64,000 bases of DNA from Parafrigoribacterium_A soli. Lineage in GTDB: Bacteria > Actinomycetota > Actinomycetes > Actinomycetales > Microbacteriaceae. The notes beneath the pieces were generated by a model, which saw nothing but the letters and a program-made list of their open reading frames with translations, was not told where the DNA came from and ran no database searches. Positions 32,972 to 42,646 of this stretch are shown here, piece by piece. The stretch covers positions 62,001 through 126,000 of the forward strand of contig NZ_JBELNZ010000001.1 of NCBI RefSeq assembly GCF_040227235.1, given 5' to 3'. A program made the position numbers and the translations under genes. How positions within the stretch are numbered: the first letter of the stretch is position 1; each line of letters opens with the position of its first letter.

Positions 32972-35023
32972 GTGCCTTCCGTGATGCCGCTCGAACCGGC
33001 CGACGCCAACCCCTTCTTCGAGCGCAGCACGCTCCCCTACGAACTGCCGCCCTTCGCGTCGATTCGTGACGAGCACTACCGACCCGCCTTCGAACGCGGC
33101 ATAGCCGAGCAGTTGAACGAGATAGCGGCGATCACCGCGCAGGATGCCGAGCCGACCCTCGAGAACACGCTCCTGCCGCTTGAGCGCTCCGGCCAGCTAC
33201 TCGATCGGGTGACCACCGTCTTCTTCAATCGAAGCTCTGCCGACAGCAGCGAGTTCAGCGAGCAATTCGAGGAGGAATTCGCGCCCGTGCTCGCGGCGCA
33301 CGCCGACGCCATCCTGCTCGACGCGAAGCTGTACGCCCGCATCCGCGCGGTGCACCAAGCGAGAGGCGGGCTGGATGCTCAGGCTCGCTACCTCGTCGAA
33401 CGGTGCTTCACCGAGTTCACCCATGCCGGCGCGGCGCTCGGCGAGGACGATAAGGCGAGGCTGCGCGAGTACAACCAGCGGCTGTCGACACTCACCACCC
33501 GGTTCGAGAAGAACCTCCTGGCAGACACGAACGAGCTGGCCGTGGTCGTCGAGGACGTCCGCGAGCTCGACGGGCTGGGCGCTGGCGAGCTCTCCGCCGC
33601 GGCCGAGGCGGCGCGGCAACGAGGCCTCGACGGAAAGTACCTGATCGGCCTCGTGCTGCCGACCGGGCATCCGTATCTCGCCACACTCAGCAATCGTGAG
33701 CTGCGAGAGCGCATCATGGCGGCTTCGCGCTCGCGCGGTGCTCGCGGAGGCGCACACGACAATCGGGAACTCGTGCTGGAGATCACCCAGCTGCGAGCCG
33801 AACGCGCGCGCCTGCTCGGCTTCGCAAGCCACGCCGAGTACGTGACGAGTGATGAGACGGCCGGCACGCCGGAGGCCGTCGCCTCGATGCTCGAGAGCCT
33901 CGCTCCGATCGCCGCCAGGAATGCCCGGGCGGAACAGCAGGAACTGCGGGAGGTCCCCGGCGCACCGGAGAACATCACGTCCTCGGACTGGGCCTTTCTC
34001 ACCGAGAAGGTGCGGCTCGCGAAGTACGACGTCGACACGAGCGAACTTCGGCCTTATTTCGAGGCCGAGCGCGTGTTGCGGAACGGGGTCTTCTTCGCCG
34101 CCGAGCGGCTCTACGGCATCACCTTCACCGAGCGCACCGACCTCGTCGCCTATCATCCGGATGCTCGCGTGTTCGAGGTGAGCAACGAGGATGGCTCCCC
34201 CGTCGGCCTCTACGTGCTCGACCTCTACACCCGCGATTCCAAGCGCGGCGGAGCGTGGATGAACCCGCTCGTCTCGCAGAGTGAGCTGCTCGACTCCCCC
34301 GTGGTCGTCGTGAACAACCTCAACGTGCCGAAGCCCGCGGCGGGCGACCCCACGCTGCTGAGCTACGACGAGGTGAACACCCTCTTCCACGAGTTCGGGC
34401 ACGCGCTGCACGGCCTCTTCGCCCGGGTGCGTTACCCGCGATTCGCCGGCACCAGCGTGCACCGCGATTTCGTCGAGTTCCCCAGCCAGGTCAACGAGAT
34501 GTGGATGCTGTGGCCCGAGGTGCTGTCGAATTACGCCGTGCACTTCGAGACCGGTGAGCCGCTGCCCGAGGCCGTCGTCGAGAAGCTGCGGGCCTCATCC
34601 GCGTTCAACGAGGGATTCGCCACGAGCGAGTACCTCGGTGCGGCCCTGCTCGACCAGGCCTGGCACCGCATCACGGCCGATGAGCAGATCACCGACGTCG
34701 GTGCCTTCGAGGCGCAGGCACTCGCCGCGGCCGGTCTCGACAATCCCGCCATCCCGCCGCGCTATTCGAGTGGCTACTTCGCGCACACCTTCTCCGGCGG
34801 ATACGACGCGGGCTACTACTCCTACATCTGGAGCGAGGTGCTGGATGCCGACACGGTCGAGTGGTTCAAGGAGAACGGCGGGCTCACCCGCGAGAACGGC
34901 GATCGGTTCAGAACGCTGCTGCTCGGCGTCGGCGGTTCGAAGGACCCACTCGAGGCCTACCGCGACTTCCGCGGCCGGGACGCGGTGATCGAGCCGCTGT
35001 TGAAGCGCCGGGGGCTCAGCTAG
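32972..35023 (+). CDS. M3 family oligopeptidase (Dcp/OpdA type)
   Basis: A cytoplasmic zinc metallopeptidase that degrades oligopeptides, including cleaved signal peptides. The 683-residue protein contains the M3 zinc motif HEFGH (473-477) in NTLFHEFGHALHGLF. Downstream are FVEFPSQVNEMW, which carries the third ligand region, and PPRYSSGYFAHTF, all conserved in Dcp/OpdA. The N-terminal helical domain begins NPFFERSTLPYELPPF. The start is GTG, on -10 spacing. Its 3' end overlaps the convergent benE end by 8 bp. Confidence 0.93.
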   Translation: MPSVMPLEPADANPFFERSTLPYELPPFASIRDEHYRPAFERGIAEQLNEIAAITAQDAEPTLENTLLPLERSGQLLDRVTTVFFNRSSADSSEFSEQFEEEFAPVLAAHADAILLDAKLYARIRAVHQARGGLDAQARYLVERCFTEFTHAGAALGEDDKARLREYNQRLSTLTTRFEKNLLADTNELAVVVEDVRELDGLGAGELSAAAEAARQRGLDGKYLIGLVLPTGHPYLATLSNRELRERIMAASRSRGARGGAHDNRELVLEITQLRAERARLLGFASHAEYVTSDETAGTPEAVASMLESLAPIAARNARAEQQELREVPGAPENITSSDWAFLTEKVRLAKYDVDTSELRPYFEAERVLRNGVFFAAERLYGITFTERTDLVAYHPDARVFEVSNEDGSPVGLYVLDLYTRDSKRGGAWMNPLVSQSELLDSPVVVVNNLNVPKPAAGDPTLLSYDEVNTLFHEFGHALHGLFARVRYPRFAGTSVHRDFVEFPSQVNEMWMLWPEVLSNYAVHFETGEPLPEAVVEKLRASSAFNEGFATSEYLGAALLDQAWHRITADEQITDVGAFEAQALAAAGLDNPAIPPRYSSGYFAHTFSGGYDAGYYSYIWSEVLDADTVEWFKENGGLTRENGDRFRTLLLGVGGSKDPLEAYRDFRGRDAVIEPLLKRRGLS

Positions 35024-36104
35024 CCGGTGTGCGCACGGGGTGCGCTTCGCGGCGCCCGCCGAGCCACAGCATGAAGGCGGCCCCCACGAGGAGTCCCCAG
35101 AAGGCCGAACCGATGCCGACGATCGTGATCTCCGACGCGGTCACCAGGAAGGTCGCGATCGCTGTGACGCGGTGCCTCGCGTCTTCGAGCGCCGTCGTGA
35201 TCGAGGTGATGAGGGCGCCGAGAACCGCGAGCCCGGCGACGGCCACGATGAGGATCGGCGGTGATGCCGCGACGAGTGCGGTGGCGACACCGGCGCCGAG
35301 GCCGAGCGCCAGGTACAGGATGCCGGCCGTCACTGTGGCTATCCAGCGCTTTGATTTGTCGGGCGAGGCCTCGGGGCTCGCCATGATCGCCGCGGTGATG
35401 GCGGCCAGGTTGATCACGTGACCGCCGAACAGCGCACCGGCCGCCGAGAGCACCCCGGAGGCGACGAGCGGCGGGGCAGGCGGCGTCTCGTAGCCGTAGG
35501 TGGACATCACGACGAAACCGGGCACGTTCTGGCCCGCCATCGTCACGATGAACAGCGGGAGTCCGAGGCTCACGATCACGAGTGGATCGAACACCGGAGC
35601 CACGAAGCTGAGCTGCGGTGCGATCACCGCGCTCTGCAGCCATCCGGTTCCCGCCGAGACAATGATGACGACCGTGGCGACCAGCATCGCGCCGGGTACC
35701 GCCCACCGCGGCGCCACTCGGTACAGTACGAACCAGGTGACCACGATCGGGAGGCCGAGCAGGGGGTACTGGATCGACGCGGTTACCGGGGCGATGCAGA
35801 TCGGGAGCAGGATGCCCGCGAGCATCGCGCTGGCGATCGGCTTGGGAATGCGCGTGATCGCTCGCCCGAGTGCGGGCCAGAGACCGCACAGCACGATGAG
35901 CAGCGCGCAGACGAGGAACGCACCCACGGCTGCGGCAAAGTTCGCGTGATTCTGGCCGGCCGCCACGAGCAGCGCGGCACCCGGCGTCGACCAGGCGAAG
36001 GAGATCGGCATTCGGTAACGCCAGGCGAGCACGATCGAGGCGATGCCCACGGTAAGGCACAGCACGAGTAGTCCGGATGACGCCTGCAGCTGCGAGGCAC
36101 CCAC
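35016..36104 (-). CDS. benE: BenE family benzoate/H+ symporter, start codon missing or unusual
   Basis: A polytopic membrane protein with about 11 helices and BenE-type segments such as IPKPIASAMLAGILLPICI, PLFIVTMAGQNVPGF and GGHVINLAAITAAI. Annotated from the first possible start (GTG at 36104) it has 362 residues. The same frame, however, continues upstream to about 36200 with FQPITAGVVAAISGFATSFALVIAGL, which is the normal BenE N-terminus and first helix. No ATG, GTG or TTG occurs in that frame between there and the clpX 3' end. Either the start codon has been lost (a recent pseudogene), a rare start is used, or there is a sequence error. The substrate is inferred from the family only. 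Confidence 0.75.
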   Translation of the reverse strand: MGASQLQASSGLLVLCLTVGIASIVLAWRYRMPISFAWSTPGAALLVAAGQNHANFAAAVGAFLVCALLIVLCGLWPALGRAITRIPKPIASAMLAGILLPICIAPVTASIQYPLLGLPIVVTWFVLYRVAPRWAVPGAMLVATVVIIVSAGTGWLQSAVIAPQLSFVAPVFDPLVIVSLGLPLFIVTMAGQNVPGFVVMSTYGYETPPAPPLVASGVLSAAGALFGGHVINLAAITAAIMASPEASPDKSKRWIATVTAGILYLALGLGAGVATALVAASPPILIVAVAGLAVLGALITSITTALEDARHRVTAIATFLVTASEITIVGIGSAFWGLLVGAAFMLWLGGRREAHPVRTPAS

Positions 36105-36226
36105 GGCCTGCAGACCCGCGATGACGAGCGCGAACGAGGTGGCAAAGCCGGAGATCGCGGCGACGACGCCCGCGGTGATGGGCTGAAAGATGTGCTGGAA
36201 CTTTCGGCTAGTGAGCGCGCTGCGGT

Positions 36227-37504
<1,278 letters not shown>

Positions 37505-37767
37505 GCTCGGCCTCCTCCTGGTCGGGATCCCCATCGTCGCGGATCATAAAACTGTGCGGCGCTCTCGGACTCCGCTGTGCTCTTTTACGAGCCTAACCCG
37601 AGCCAGCGACGCGAACGCGCATCGTACGCAAATGCTACGCGGCGTGCCGCAATCGATGGCGAGCACCAAACCGGTTCCGTCCGCGCCCCGAATGGTCTTT
37701 CGGCGCGGGTGTTTGCCGCGACATAGACTACTCACGCAGGATCGTTTCGGTACAGCAGGGAGCAGCG

Positions 37768-38388
37768 ATGGCCACACGCTGGGCACGCGTTGCCCGCGGC
37801 CTGGTCGCTGCGGGGCTCTCGCTCTTCGTTGCCGCGTTCTGCCACATCGCCTCCGGCGGCCTGACACCGACCCTGTTCGCACTCGTATCCTGCTTCGTCA
37901 TCTCGTCCTTCGTGTGCGTGGCGCTGTCGGGCAAGCGGCTCTCGCTGCCCAAGCTGAGTGCCTCTGTCGTCCTCAGCCAATTCCTGTTCCACAGCGTGTT
38001 CAGCCTCTGGACCGCAGCGCCCAGTGGGTTCGCGCATGCTGGGCACGTGCACGGCGACGTGTTCGCCTTCACTCCGCTTTCGCCCGTCGTCCCCGCCGAT
38101 GCTGGCATGTGGTTCGCTCACCTCGCCGCGGCGGCGGTGACCATCGCGGCGCTGCGGCGAGGCGAGTCGGCGTTCTGGGGGCTGCTGAGGCTCGCGCGGC
38201 TCCGGTTCGCCCGACTGTCGATGCGCTCCCTGTTCTCGATGCTTGCTCTCGCGCGCGCGACGAGCACGCCGCACCCGATCGCGCCGGTCGAACGGGTACT
38301 GCCGCTGCGTGACCTCGTTCTCCTGCACACCTCCTCGGATCATCGCGGGCCGCCGTCGCGAGCCGTTCTCGCACTCGCAGCGGTTTAG
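37768..38388 (+). CDS. Hypothetical membrane protein of the copper cluster
   Basis: A 206-residue protein with about four hydrophobic segments (WARVARGLVAAGLSLF, LTPTLFALVSCFVISSFVCV, SVVLSQFLFHSVFSLW and MWFAHLAAAAVTIAAL). A short His-rich loop, HAGHVHGD, lies between helices 3 and 4. Proteins of this type commonly precede ycnI-like genes in actinobacteria. Metal handling is inferred from the histidines and the neighbours. AGGGAG precedes the ATG, and TAGACT about 45 bp upstream is a likely -10 box. Confidence 0.75.
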   Translation: MATRWARVARGLVAAGLSLFVAAFCHIASGGLTPTLFALVSCFVISSFVCVALSGKRLSLPKLSASVVLSQFLFHSVFSLWTAAPSGFAHAGHVHGDVFAFTPLSPVVPADAGMWFAHLAAAAVTIAALRRGESAFWGLLRLARLRFARLSMRSLFSMLALARATSTPHPIAPVERVLPLRDLVLLHTSSDHRGPPSRAVLALAAV

Positions 38389-38518
38389 CACCGTTCAGCG
38401 AGCCGTCTCCGGTCGCCACGATCGGAGTCCCTTCACGTCGCCTTTGCGCGGCCATCCCGACGCGGCTTCACCGCGCACCAACCACAAACTCAGCAACGAA
38501 TCTAAGGACCATCACGCA

Positions 38519-39220
38519 ATGAAGAAGAAACTCTTCGCAACGCTCGCTGTCGCGGCGGGCAGCATCCTCGCCGTCGCCGTGCCGCTCTCCGCGAGTGCTC
38601 ACGTCACGATCACACCGGGCGCCGCCGCGCCGGGCTCCTATGCCCTCATCACGTTCAAGGTGCCGAATGAATCGGAGACGGCGGCGACCAACAGGATCGA
38701 GGTGGACATCCCGAGCGACACGCCATTCTTGAGTGTCAGCTACGTTCCGGTGGCCGGGTGGACAGCCGACCTCGTCACAGAGACCCTGCCGAAACCCGTC
38801 AAGGTCGGCGGCAACGAACTCAAGCGGGCGGTGACGAAGATCATCTGGACCGCACAGCCCGGGCACGAGATCACGGCGGGACAGCTGCAGCTGTTCCCGG
38901 TGTCGGTTGCCGTTCCCGACACGGGCAAGGTCACGCTGAAGACCCTGCAGGGCTACAGCGACGGCAGCACGGTCAGCTGGTCCGGCACGACCGAGAAGGC
39001 CGAGCATCCGGCTCCTGTGCTCTACGTCAACGATGAGGCGCCCACCGCACACGGTGCCGCGACCTCGCCCAGCGTGAGCGCCACCGAGGTTCCCACACCC
39101 GCCAGCGCAGCATCCGGCAGCGACGTCGTGGCCCGGGGCCTCGGCATCGGAGGCCTCGTGCTCGGTGCGATCGGCCTCGTGCTCGGCGTCGTCGCCCTCC
39201 GTCGCGGAGGCACCCGGTGA
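38519..39220 (+). CDS. YcnI family (DUF1775) copper-binding exported protein
   Basis: A 233-residue exported protein. A cleavable signal peptide ends at SASA, giving a mature N-terminal histidine (HVTITPG). That histidine is the copper ligand in the YcnI family. The DUF1775 domain includes ITFKVPNESETA, VAGWTADL and LPKPVKVGG. A Thr/Ser/Ala-rich linker and a C-terminal helix (about residues 206-228) with a basic end anchor it in the membrane. ATG at 38519 was chosen from the signal-peptide start MKKKLFATL. It is followed by a GTGA overlap with the CopC gene, so the two proteins are made together. Confidence 0.9.
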   Translation: MKKKLFATLAVAAGSILAVAVPLSASAHVTITPGAAAPGSYALITFKVPNESETAATNRIEVDIPSDTPFLSVSYVPVAGWTADLVTETLPKPVKVGGNELKRAVTKIIWTAQPGHEITAGQLQLFPVSVAVPDTGKVTLKTLQGYSDGSTVSWSGTTEKAEHPAPVLYVNDEAPTAHGAATSPSVSATEVPTPASAASGSDVVARGLGIGGLVLGAIGLVLGVVALRRGGTR

Positions 39221-39819
39221 ATCGCCTGCTCGCGGCGTGCATAGCGCTGCTCGTGGCATGCGGCGCCGTGCTCGTCGTGAGCAGTCCCGCCCAGGCCCAC
39301 AACCAGCTCGTGCAGTCGACGCCGAAAGCCGGCGAGACGCTCACGGTGCTGCCGGCGAGGTTCTCGGTCATCACGAATGATGTGCTGCTCAACCTCCGCC
39401 AGGGGCACGGCTTCGGCCTGCAGGTGAAGGATGCGAACGGCCTGTACTACGGGGACGGCTGTGTCACGGTCGACGGCCCGGGCATCTCGACGCAGGCCGC
39501 GCTCGGGAAGCCGGGGAAGTACACCGTGATCTGGCAGGTCATTTCGACCGACAGTCACACGGCGTTCGGCGAATTCGACTTCACCTGGCAGCCGTCGTCA
39601 GCGGATGCCCCGATCAGCAAAGGTTCGAAGACCCCGCCGGACTGCCACGGCACTCTCAAGCCGAATGCCACGGACCAGAGCACGACGGCTCCCGAGTCGC
39701 GCGCGGCGGCGGACAGCGAGCGAACGAGCGCCGTGCTGTGGATAGGCGGCGCCGTGCTCGCGGTCGGGCTCGCGGTCGGCGCGACACTGCTGCTGACCGG
39801 CAGAAAGAAGCCGGAATAA
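39217..39819 (+). CDS. CopC domain copper-resistance protein
   Basis: A 200-residue exported protein with signal peptide ending SPAQA, mature N-terminal His (HNQLVQSTPKAGE), a cupredoxin-like CopC domain (TVLPARFSVITNDV to STDSHTAFGEFDFTW) and a C-terminal helix that anchors it. The N-terminal histidine and the DSH segment are the expected Cu(II) ligands. It is coupled to the YcnI gene by GTGA. Together with the upstream membrane protein it forms a small copper-binding or delivery set; no CopD or copper ATPase gene is adjacent. Confidence 0.9.
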   Translation: MNRLLAACIALLVACGAVLVVSSPAQAHNQLVQSTPKAGETLTVLPARFSVITNDVLLNLRQGHGFGLQVKDANGLYYGDGCVTVDGPGISTQAALGKPGKYTVIWQVISTDSHTAFGEFDFTWQPSSADAPISKGSKTPPDCHGTLKPNATDQSTTAPESRAAADSERTSAVLWIGGAVLAVGLAVGATLLLTGRKKPE

Positions 39820-39849
39820 CAGACGCCGGCCGAGTAGCGCGCGACGAAC

Positions 39850-39909
39850 GAGCCCGCGTATCGAGACCCACCTGCGAGTTACCTCGTGGGGGCCTCGATA
39901 CGCGGGCTC
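39850..39909. terminator. Long hairpin between the copC-type gene and clpP2
   Basis: A 16-bp perfect stem, gagcccgcgtatcgag/ctcgatacgcgggctc, extends into acccac/gtggggg, with a loop of about 14 nt, between convergent genes. The tcgatacgc core recurs at 63334-63342, so this also looks like a dispersed intergenic repeat. Confidence 0.75.
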
Positions 39910-39933
39910 GCTTTGGTGAACCCGGCGTGGTCG

Positions 39934-40602
39934 TTACTTGGTGATCGCCGGCAGGTTCTTGCGGCTCGTCAGCACCTGGTCGACCAGGCCGTACTCGAGC
40001 GCTTGCTCGCCGCTCAGGATGTTGTCGCGATCGATGTCCTTGTTGACCTGCTCGGGCGTGCGGTTCGAGTGACGCGAGAGCGTCTCCTCGAGCCACAGGC
40101 GCATCCGCTGGATCTCCTGGGCCTGGATCGCGATGTCCGAGGCCTGGCTCGAGCCCTCAGAACCCGCTGCGGGCTGGTGGATCAGGATGCGGGCGTTCGG
40201 CAGTGCGAGTCGCTTGCCGGGCGTGCCAGCGGCGAGAATGACCGCCGCGGCCGAGGCGGCCTGACCGAGCACGACGGTCTGGATCTGCGGCCGCACGTAC
40301 TGCATCGTGTCGTAGATCGCCGTCATCGCGGTGAACGAGCCACCGGGCGAGTTGATGTACATGACGATGTCGCGGTCTGGGTCCTGGCTCTCGAGCACGA
40401 GGAGCTGGGCCATCACGTCGTCGGCCGAGGCGTCGTCGATCTGCACGCCGAGGAAGATGATGCGATCCTCGAACAGCTTCGCGTACGGGTCCTGGCGCTT
40501 GTAGCCGTAGGCCGTGCGCTCCTCGAATGTCGGCAGGATGTAACGGGCCTCAGCCGCGGGGGCCAGGCCGCCTGCGGGGCGATTGAATCCGGTGAATTCC
40601 AT
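39934..40602 (-). CDS. clpP2: ATP-dependent Clp protease proteolytic subunit ClpP2
   Basis: A serine peptidase subunit. The 222-residue protein contains INSPGGSFTAMTAIYDTM, the Ser region GQAASAAAVILAAG and the His region LIHQPAAGSEG. ATG at 40602 (MEFTGFNRP) lies 10 bp after the clpP1 stop with AGGGA upstream; an upstream extension inside clpP1 was rejected. Actinobacteria assemble mixed ClpP1-ClpP2 rings, so both genes are probably needed. A strong hairpin follows the stop. Confidence 0.96.
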   Translation of the reverse strand: MEFTGFNRPAGGLAPAAEARYILPTFEERTAYGYKRQDPYAKLFEDRIIFLGVQIDDASADDVMAQLLVLESQDPDRDIVMYINSPGGSFTAMTAIYDTMQYVRPQIQTVVLGQAASAAAVILAAGTPGKRLALPNARILIHQPAAGSEGSSQASDIAIQAQEIQRMRLWLEETLSRHSNRTPEQVNKDIDRDNILSGEQALEYGLVDQVLTSRKNLPAITK

Positions 40603-40612
40603 GGTCAAGTCC

Positions 40613-41227
40613 CTACTTCTTCGCCGCGTCGGCTTCAGAGATGTTGTCGTCGGTGCCGCCGCCGCCGACCACGTCGGAGGCGAACTCGCGCAGGTGGTCC
40701 ACGAAGCCGTAGTCGAGCGCCTCACGGGCGTTGAACCAGTTGTCGCGGTCCGCGTCGAGGAGGATCTGCTCGACCGACTTGCCGGTCTGCTCTGCCGTCA
40801 GCTCGGCCATCCGCTGCTTCATGTCGAGGATGACCTTGGCCTGGGTCTGGATGTCGGCCGCGGTTCCGCCGAAACCGCCGGACGGCTGGTGCAGCAGCAC
40901 TCGCGCGTTCGGGGTGATGTAGCGCTTGCCCTTGGTGCCGGACGAGAGCAGGAACTGCCCCATCGACGCCGCAAGGCCGATACCCACCGTGACGATGTCG
41001 TTCGGCACGAACTTCATCGTGTCGTAGATCGCCATGCCCGCGGTGATCGAGCCGCCGGGCGAGTTGATGTACAGGAAGATGTCACGCTTCGGGTCCTCCG
41101 CTGCGAGCAGAAGGATCTTCGCGCAGATCTCGTTGGCGTTGTCGTCCCGCACCTCTGAGCCAAGCCAGATGATGCGGTCCTTGAGGAGTTGGTCAAAGAT
41201 ACTGCTGACCAATGCCGGTTGGGCCAT
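40613..41227 (-). CDS. clpP1: ATP-dependent Clp protease proteolytic subunit ClpP1
   Basis: The 204-residue partner subunit, with INSPGGSITAGMAIYDTM, the active-site Ser in GLAASMGQFLLSSG, and the active-site His in LLHQPSGGFGG followed by TAADI. It is first in the clpP1-clpP2 unit. GGAGCG lies 7 nt upstream of the ATG. The C-terminal tail is Gly/Asp-rich. No clear ClgR-type operator was recognised in the 86 bp upstream. Confidence 0.96.
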   Translation of the reverse strand: MAQPALVSSIFDQLLKDRIIWLGSEVRDDNANEICAKILLLAAEDPKRDIFLYINSPGGSITAGMAIYDTMKFVPNDIVTVGIGLAASMGQFLLSSGTKGKRYITPNARVLLHQPSGGFGGTAADIQTQAKVILDMKQRMAELTAEQTGKSVEQILLDADRDNWFNAREALDYGFVDHLREFASDVVGGGGTDDNISEADAAKK

Positions 41228-41313
41228 TGTCGCGCTCCGTTTCAGTTATCGCTTGGTTCGAATCTATCGGAGCGACTGAGCCCGTTCGGGCGTGTTCGCC
41301 CTCGGCAGATTAG

Positions 41314-42516
41314 CTAGGCGAAGGTGGCGTCGAGGGCCGCGCCAAGGTCCGCGATGAGGTCGTCCGGGTCCTCGAGTCCCACCGAGAAGCGCAGGTGGCC
41401 GAGCGTTCGAAAACCGTCGGGGTAGTAGGCGACGCGCGGCCCGCTCGTACCCACGTGCACGATGAGCGACTCGTCGTGGCCGAGCGAAACCGCGGACGTG
41501 ATCACCCTGAGGTTCGAGACGAAGCGATTCTGCACATCCGAGTCGCCCTCGACGGCGAAGGCCATCATGCCGCCGGCGCCGTGCGGCAGGATGCGCTGGG
41601 CGAGTTCGTGCTGCGGATGCGATGCGACACCCGGGTAGTAGAGGTACGCCACCCGCGGGTCGGCCTCGAGAAACTCGGCCACGCGCTGGGCACTCTCCAC
41701 GTGCTGGCGCAGCCGCAGCGGCAGCGTCACGGAGCCCCGCATGATGAGCCAGGCATTGAACGGGCTGATCACTCCCCCGACGTCGACCATGGCATCCGCC
41801 TTGATCCTGCCAATCAGCTCGGCCGAGCCGATGACCGAACCACCCATCGCGTCGCCGTGGCCGTTGATGTACTTGGTGAGCGAGTGGATGACGAGGTCGG
41901 CGCCATCGTCGAGCGGCCGGCTGATCGGCGGCGGCGTGAAGGTCGAGTCGATGCTGAGGAGCACGCCGGCCGCGTGGGCGATCTCGGCGAGGGCGGCGAC
42001 ATCCGCGAGTCTCGTCGTGGGGTTCGCGATCACCTCGGTGTGCACGAGCACGGTGTTCGGGCGGATGGCCGCGCGAACCGAGTCGAGGTCGGAGGTGTCG
42101 ACGAAGGTGGCTTCGATTCCGTAGCGCTCCGGAAGGAGTTCATTGAATAGGCGAAAGCTCGCCTCGTAGGTCTGGTCGGCGATGACGACGTGGTCGCCGC
42201 TCTTCAGCAGTGTGAAGAAGACCGCGTGCAGTGCCGCGACTCCGCTCGCGAGGGCGACCGCGTCCTCGCCACCGTCGAGCAGCGCGAGCTTCTGCTGCAG
42301 GTGCTTCTGGTTCGTTCCGCCGTTGCGCGTGTAGATCGTGTGCTCGGACGAGGACCAGCTGATCGAGCTCGGGTCCTCGGGCAGCGCGTACGAATTCGCG
42401 AGGATGAGCGGGGTGCGCACGGCGCCGCTGCCCGGGTCGATCACATTGCCGGCGTGCACCGCCTGCGTCAGCGGTCGGAGGGTGATGGGGTCATGCTTAT
42501 CGGGACGCGCGCTCAT
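41314..42516 (-). CDS. Cys/Met metabolism PLP-dependent enzyme (trans-sulfuration family)
   Basis: A fold-type I PLP enzyme of 400 residues, in the family of cystathionine gamma-synthase, cystathionine beta/gamma-lyase and methionine gamma-lyase. The PLP lysine is K215 in VIHSLTKYINGHGDAMGG. N-terminal TIYTRNGGTNQKHLQQKLALLDGGEDAVALASG and later YYPGVASHPQHELA are family segments. Which reaction it performs cannot be decided by eye; a lyase is slightly favoured by the TRNGGTNQ substrate-loop context. It lies between tig and clpP1, all on the minus strand, but a terminator separates it from tig and a -10 box sits 6 nt before its ATG. Confidence 0.88.
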   Translation of the reverse strand: MSARPDKHDPITLRPLTQAVHAGNVIDPGSGAVRTPLILANSYALPEDPSSISWSSSEHTIYTRNGGTNQKHLQQKLALLDGGEDAVALASGVAALHAVFFTLLKSGDHVVIADQTYEASFRLFNELLPERYGIEATFVDTSDLDSVRAAIRPNTVLVHTEVIANPTTRLADVAALAEIAHAAGVLLSIDSTFTPPPISRPLDDGADLVIHSLTKYINGHGDAMGGSVIGSAELIGRIKADAMVDVGGVISPFNAWLIMRGSVTLPLRLRQHVESAQRVAEFLEADPRVAYLYYPGVASHPQHELAQRILPHGAGGMMAFAVEGDSDVQNRFVSNLRVITSAVSLGHDESLIVHVGTSGPRVAYYPDGFRTLGHLRFSVGLEDPDDLIADLGAALDATFA

Positions 42517-42522
42517 GCTTCA

Positions 42523-42528
42523 ACGGTA
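42523..42528 (-). promoter_or_regulatory. -10 box of the trans-sulfuration enzyme gene (leaderless spacing)
   Basis: TACCGT is read on the minus strand, followed by 6 nt and then the ATG at 42516. Confidence 0.45.
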
Positions 42529-42578
42529 GGCCCCGCGCAGGGTCCATGACGTCGCGGTGCCGTCCGCACAGAGAAAAA

Positions 42579-42634
42579 GGGCCAATCCGTGCGGTATGGG
42601 CCAACGTTTCGGCCCGGATCGCACGAATTGACCC
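42579..42634 (-). terminator. 56-bp hairpin and U-tract after tig
   Basis: An imperfect 24-bp stem (gggccaatccgtgcggtatgggcc on the left of the plus strand) closes on an 8-nt loop. On the minus strand it is followed by CCCTTTTTCT, so it is a good intrinsic terminator 12 bp after the tig stop. It has the same length and arm sequence pattern as the hairpin at 59942-59997. Confidence 0.8.
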
Positions 42635-42646
42635 AGTTTCGAATGT

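Noticed and set aside
41282..41303. Hairpin upstream of clpP1 as a ClgR operator
   Set aside because: The overlapping gcccg/cgggc and gggcg/cgccc repeats look more like a weak terminator for nothing in particular; no match to a ClgR-type consensus could be made.
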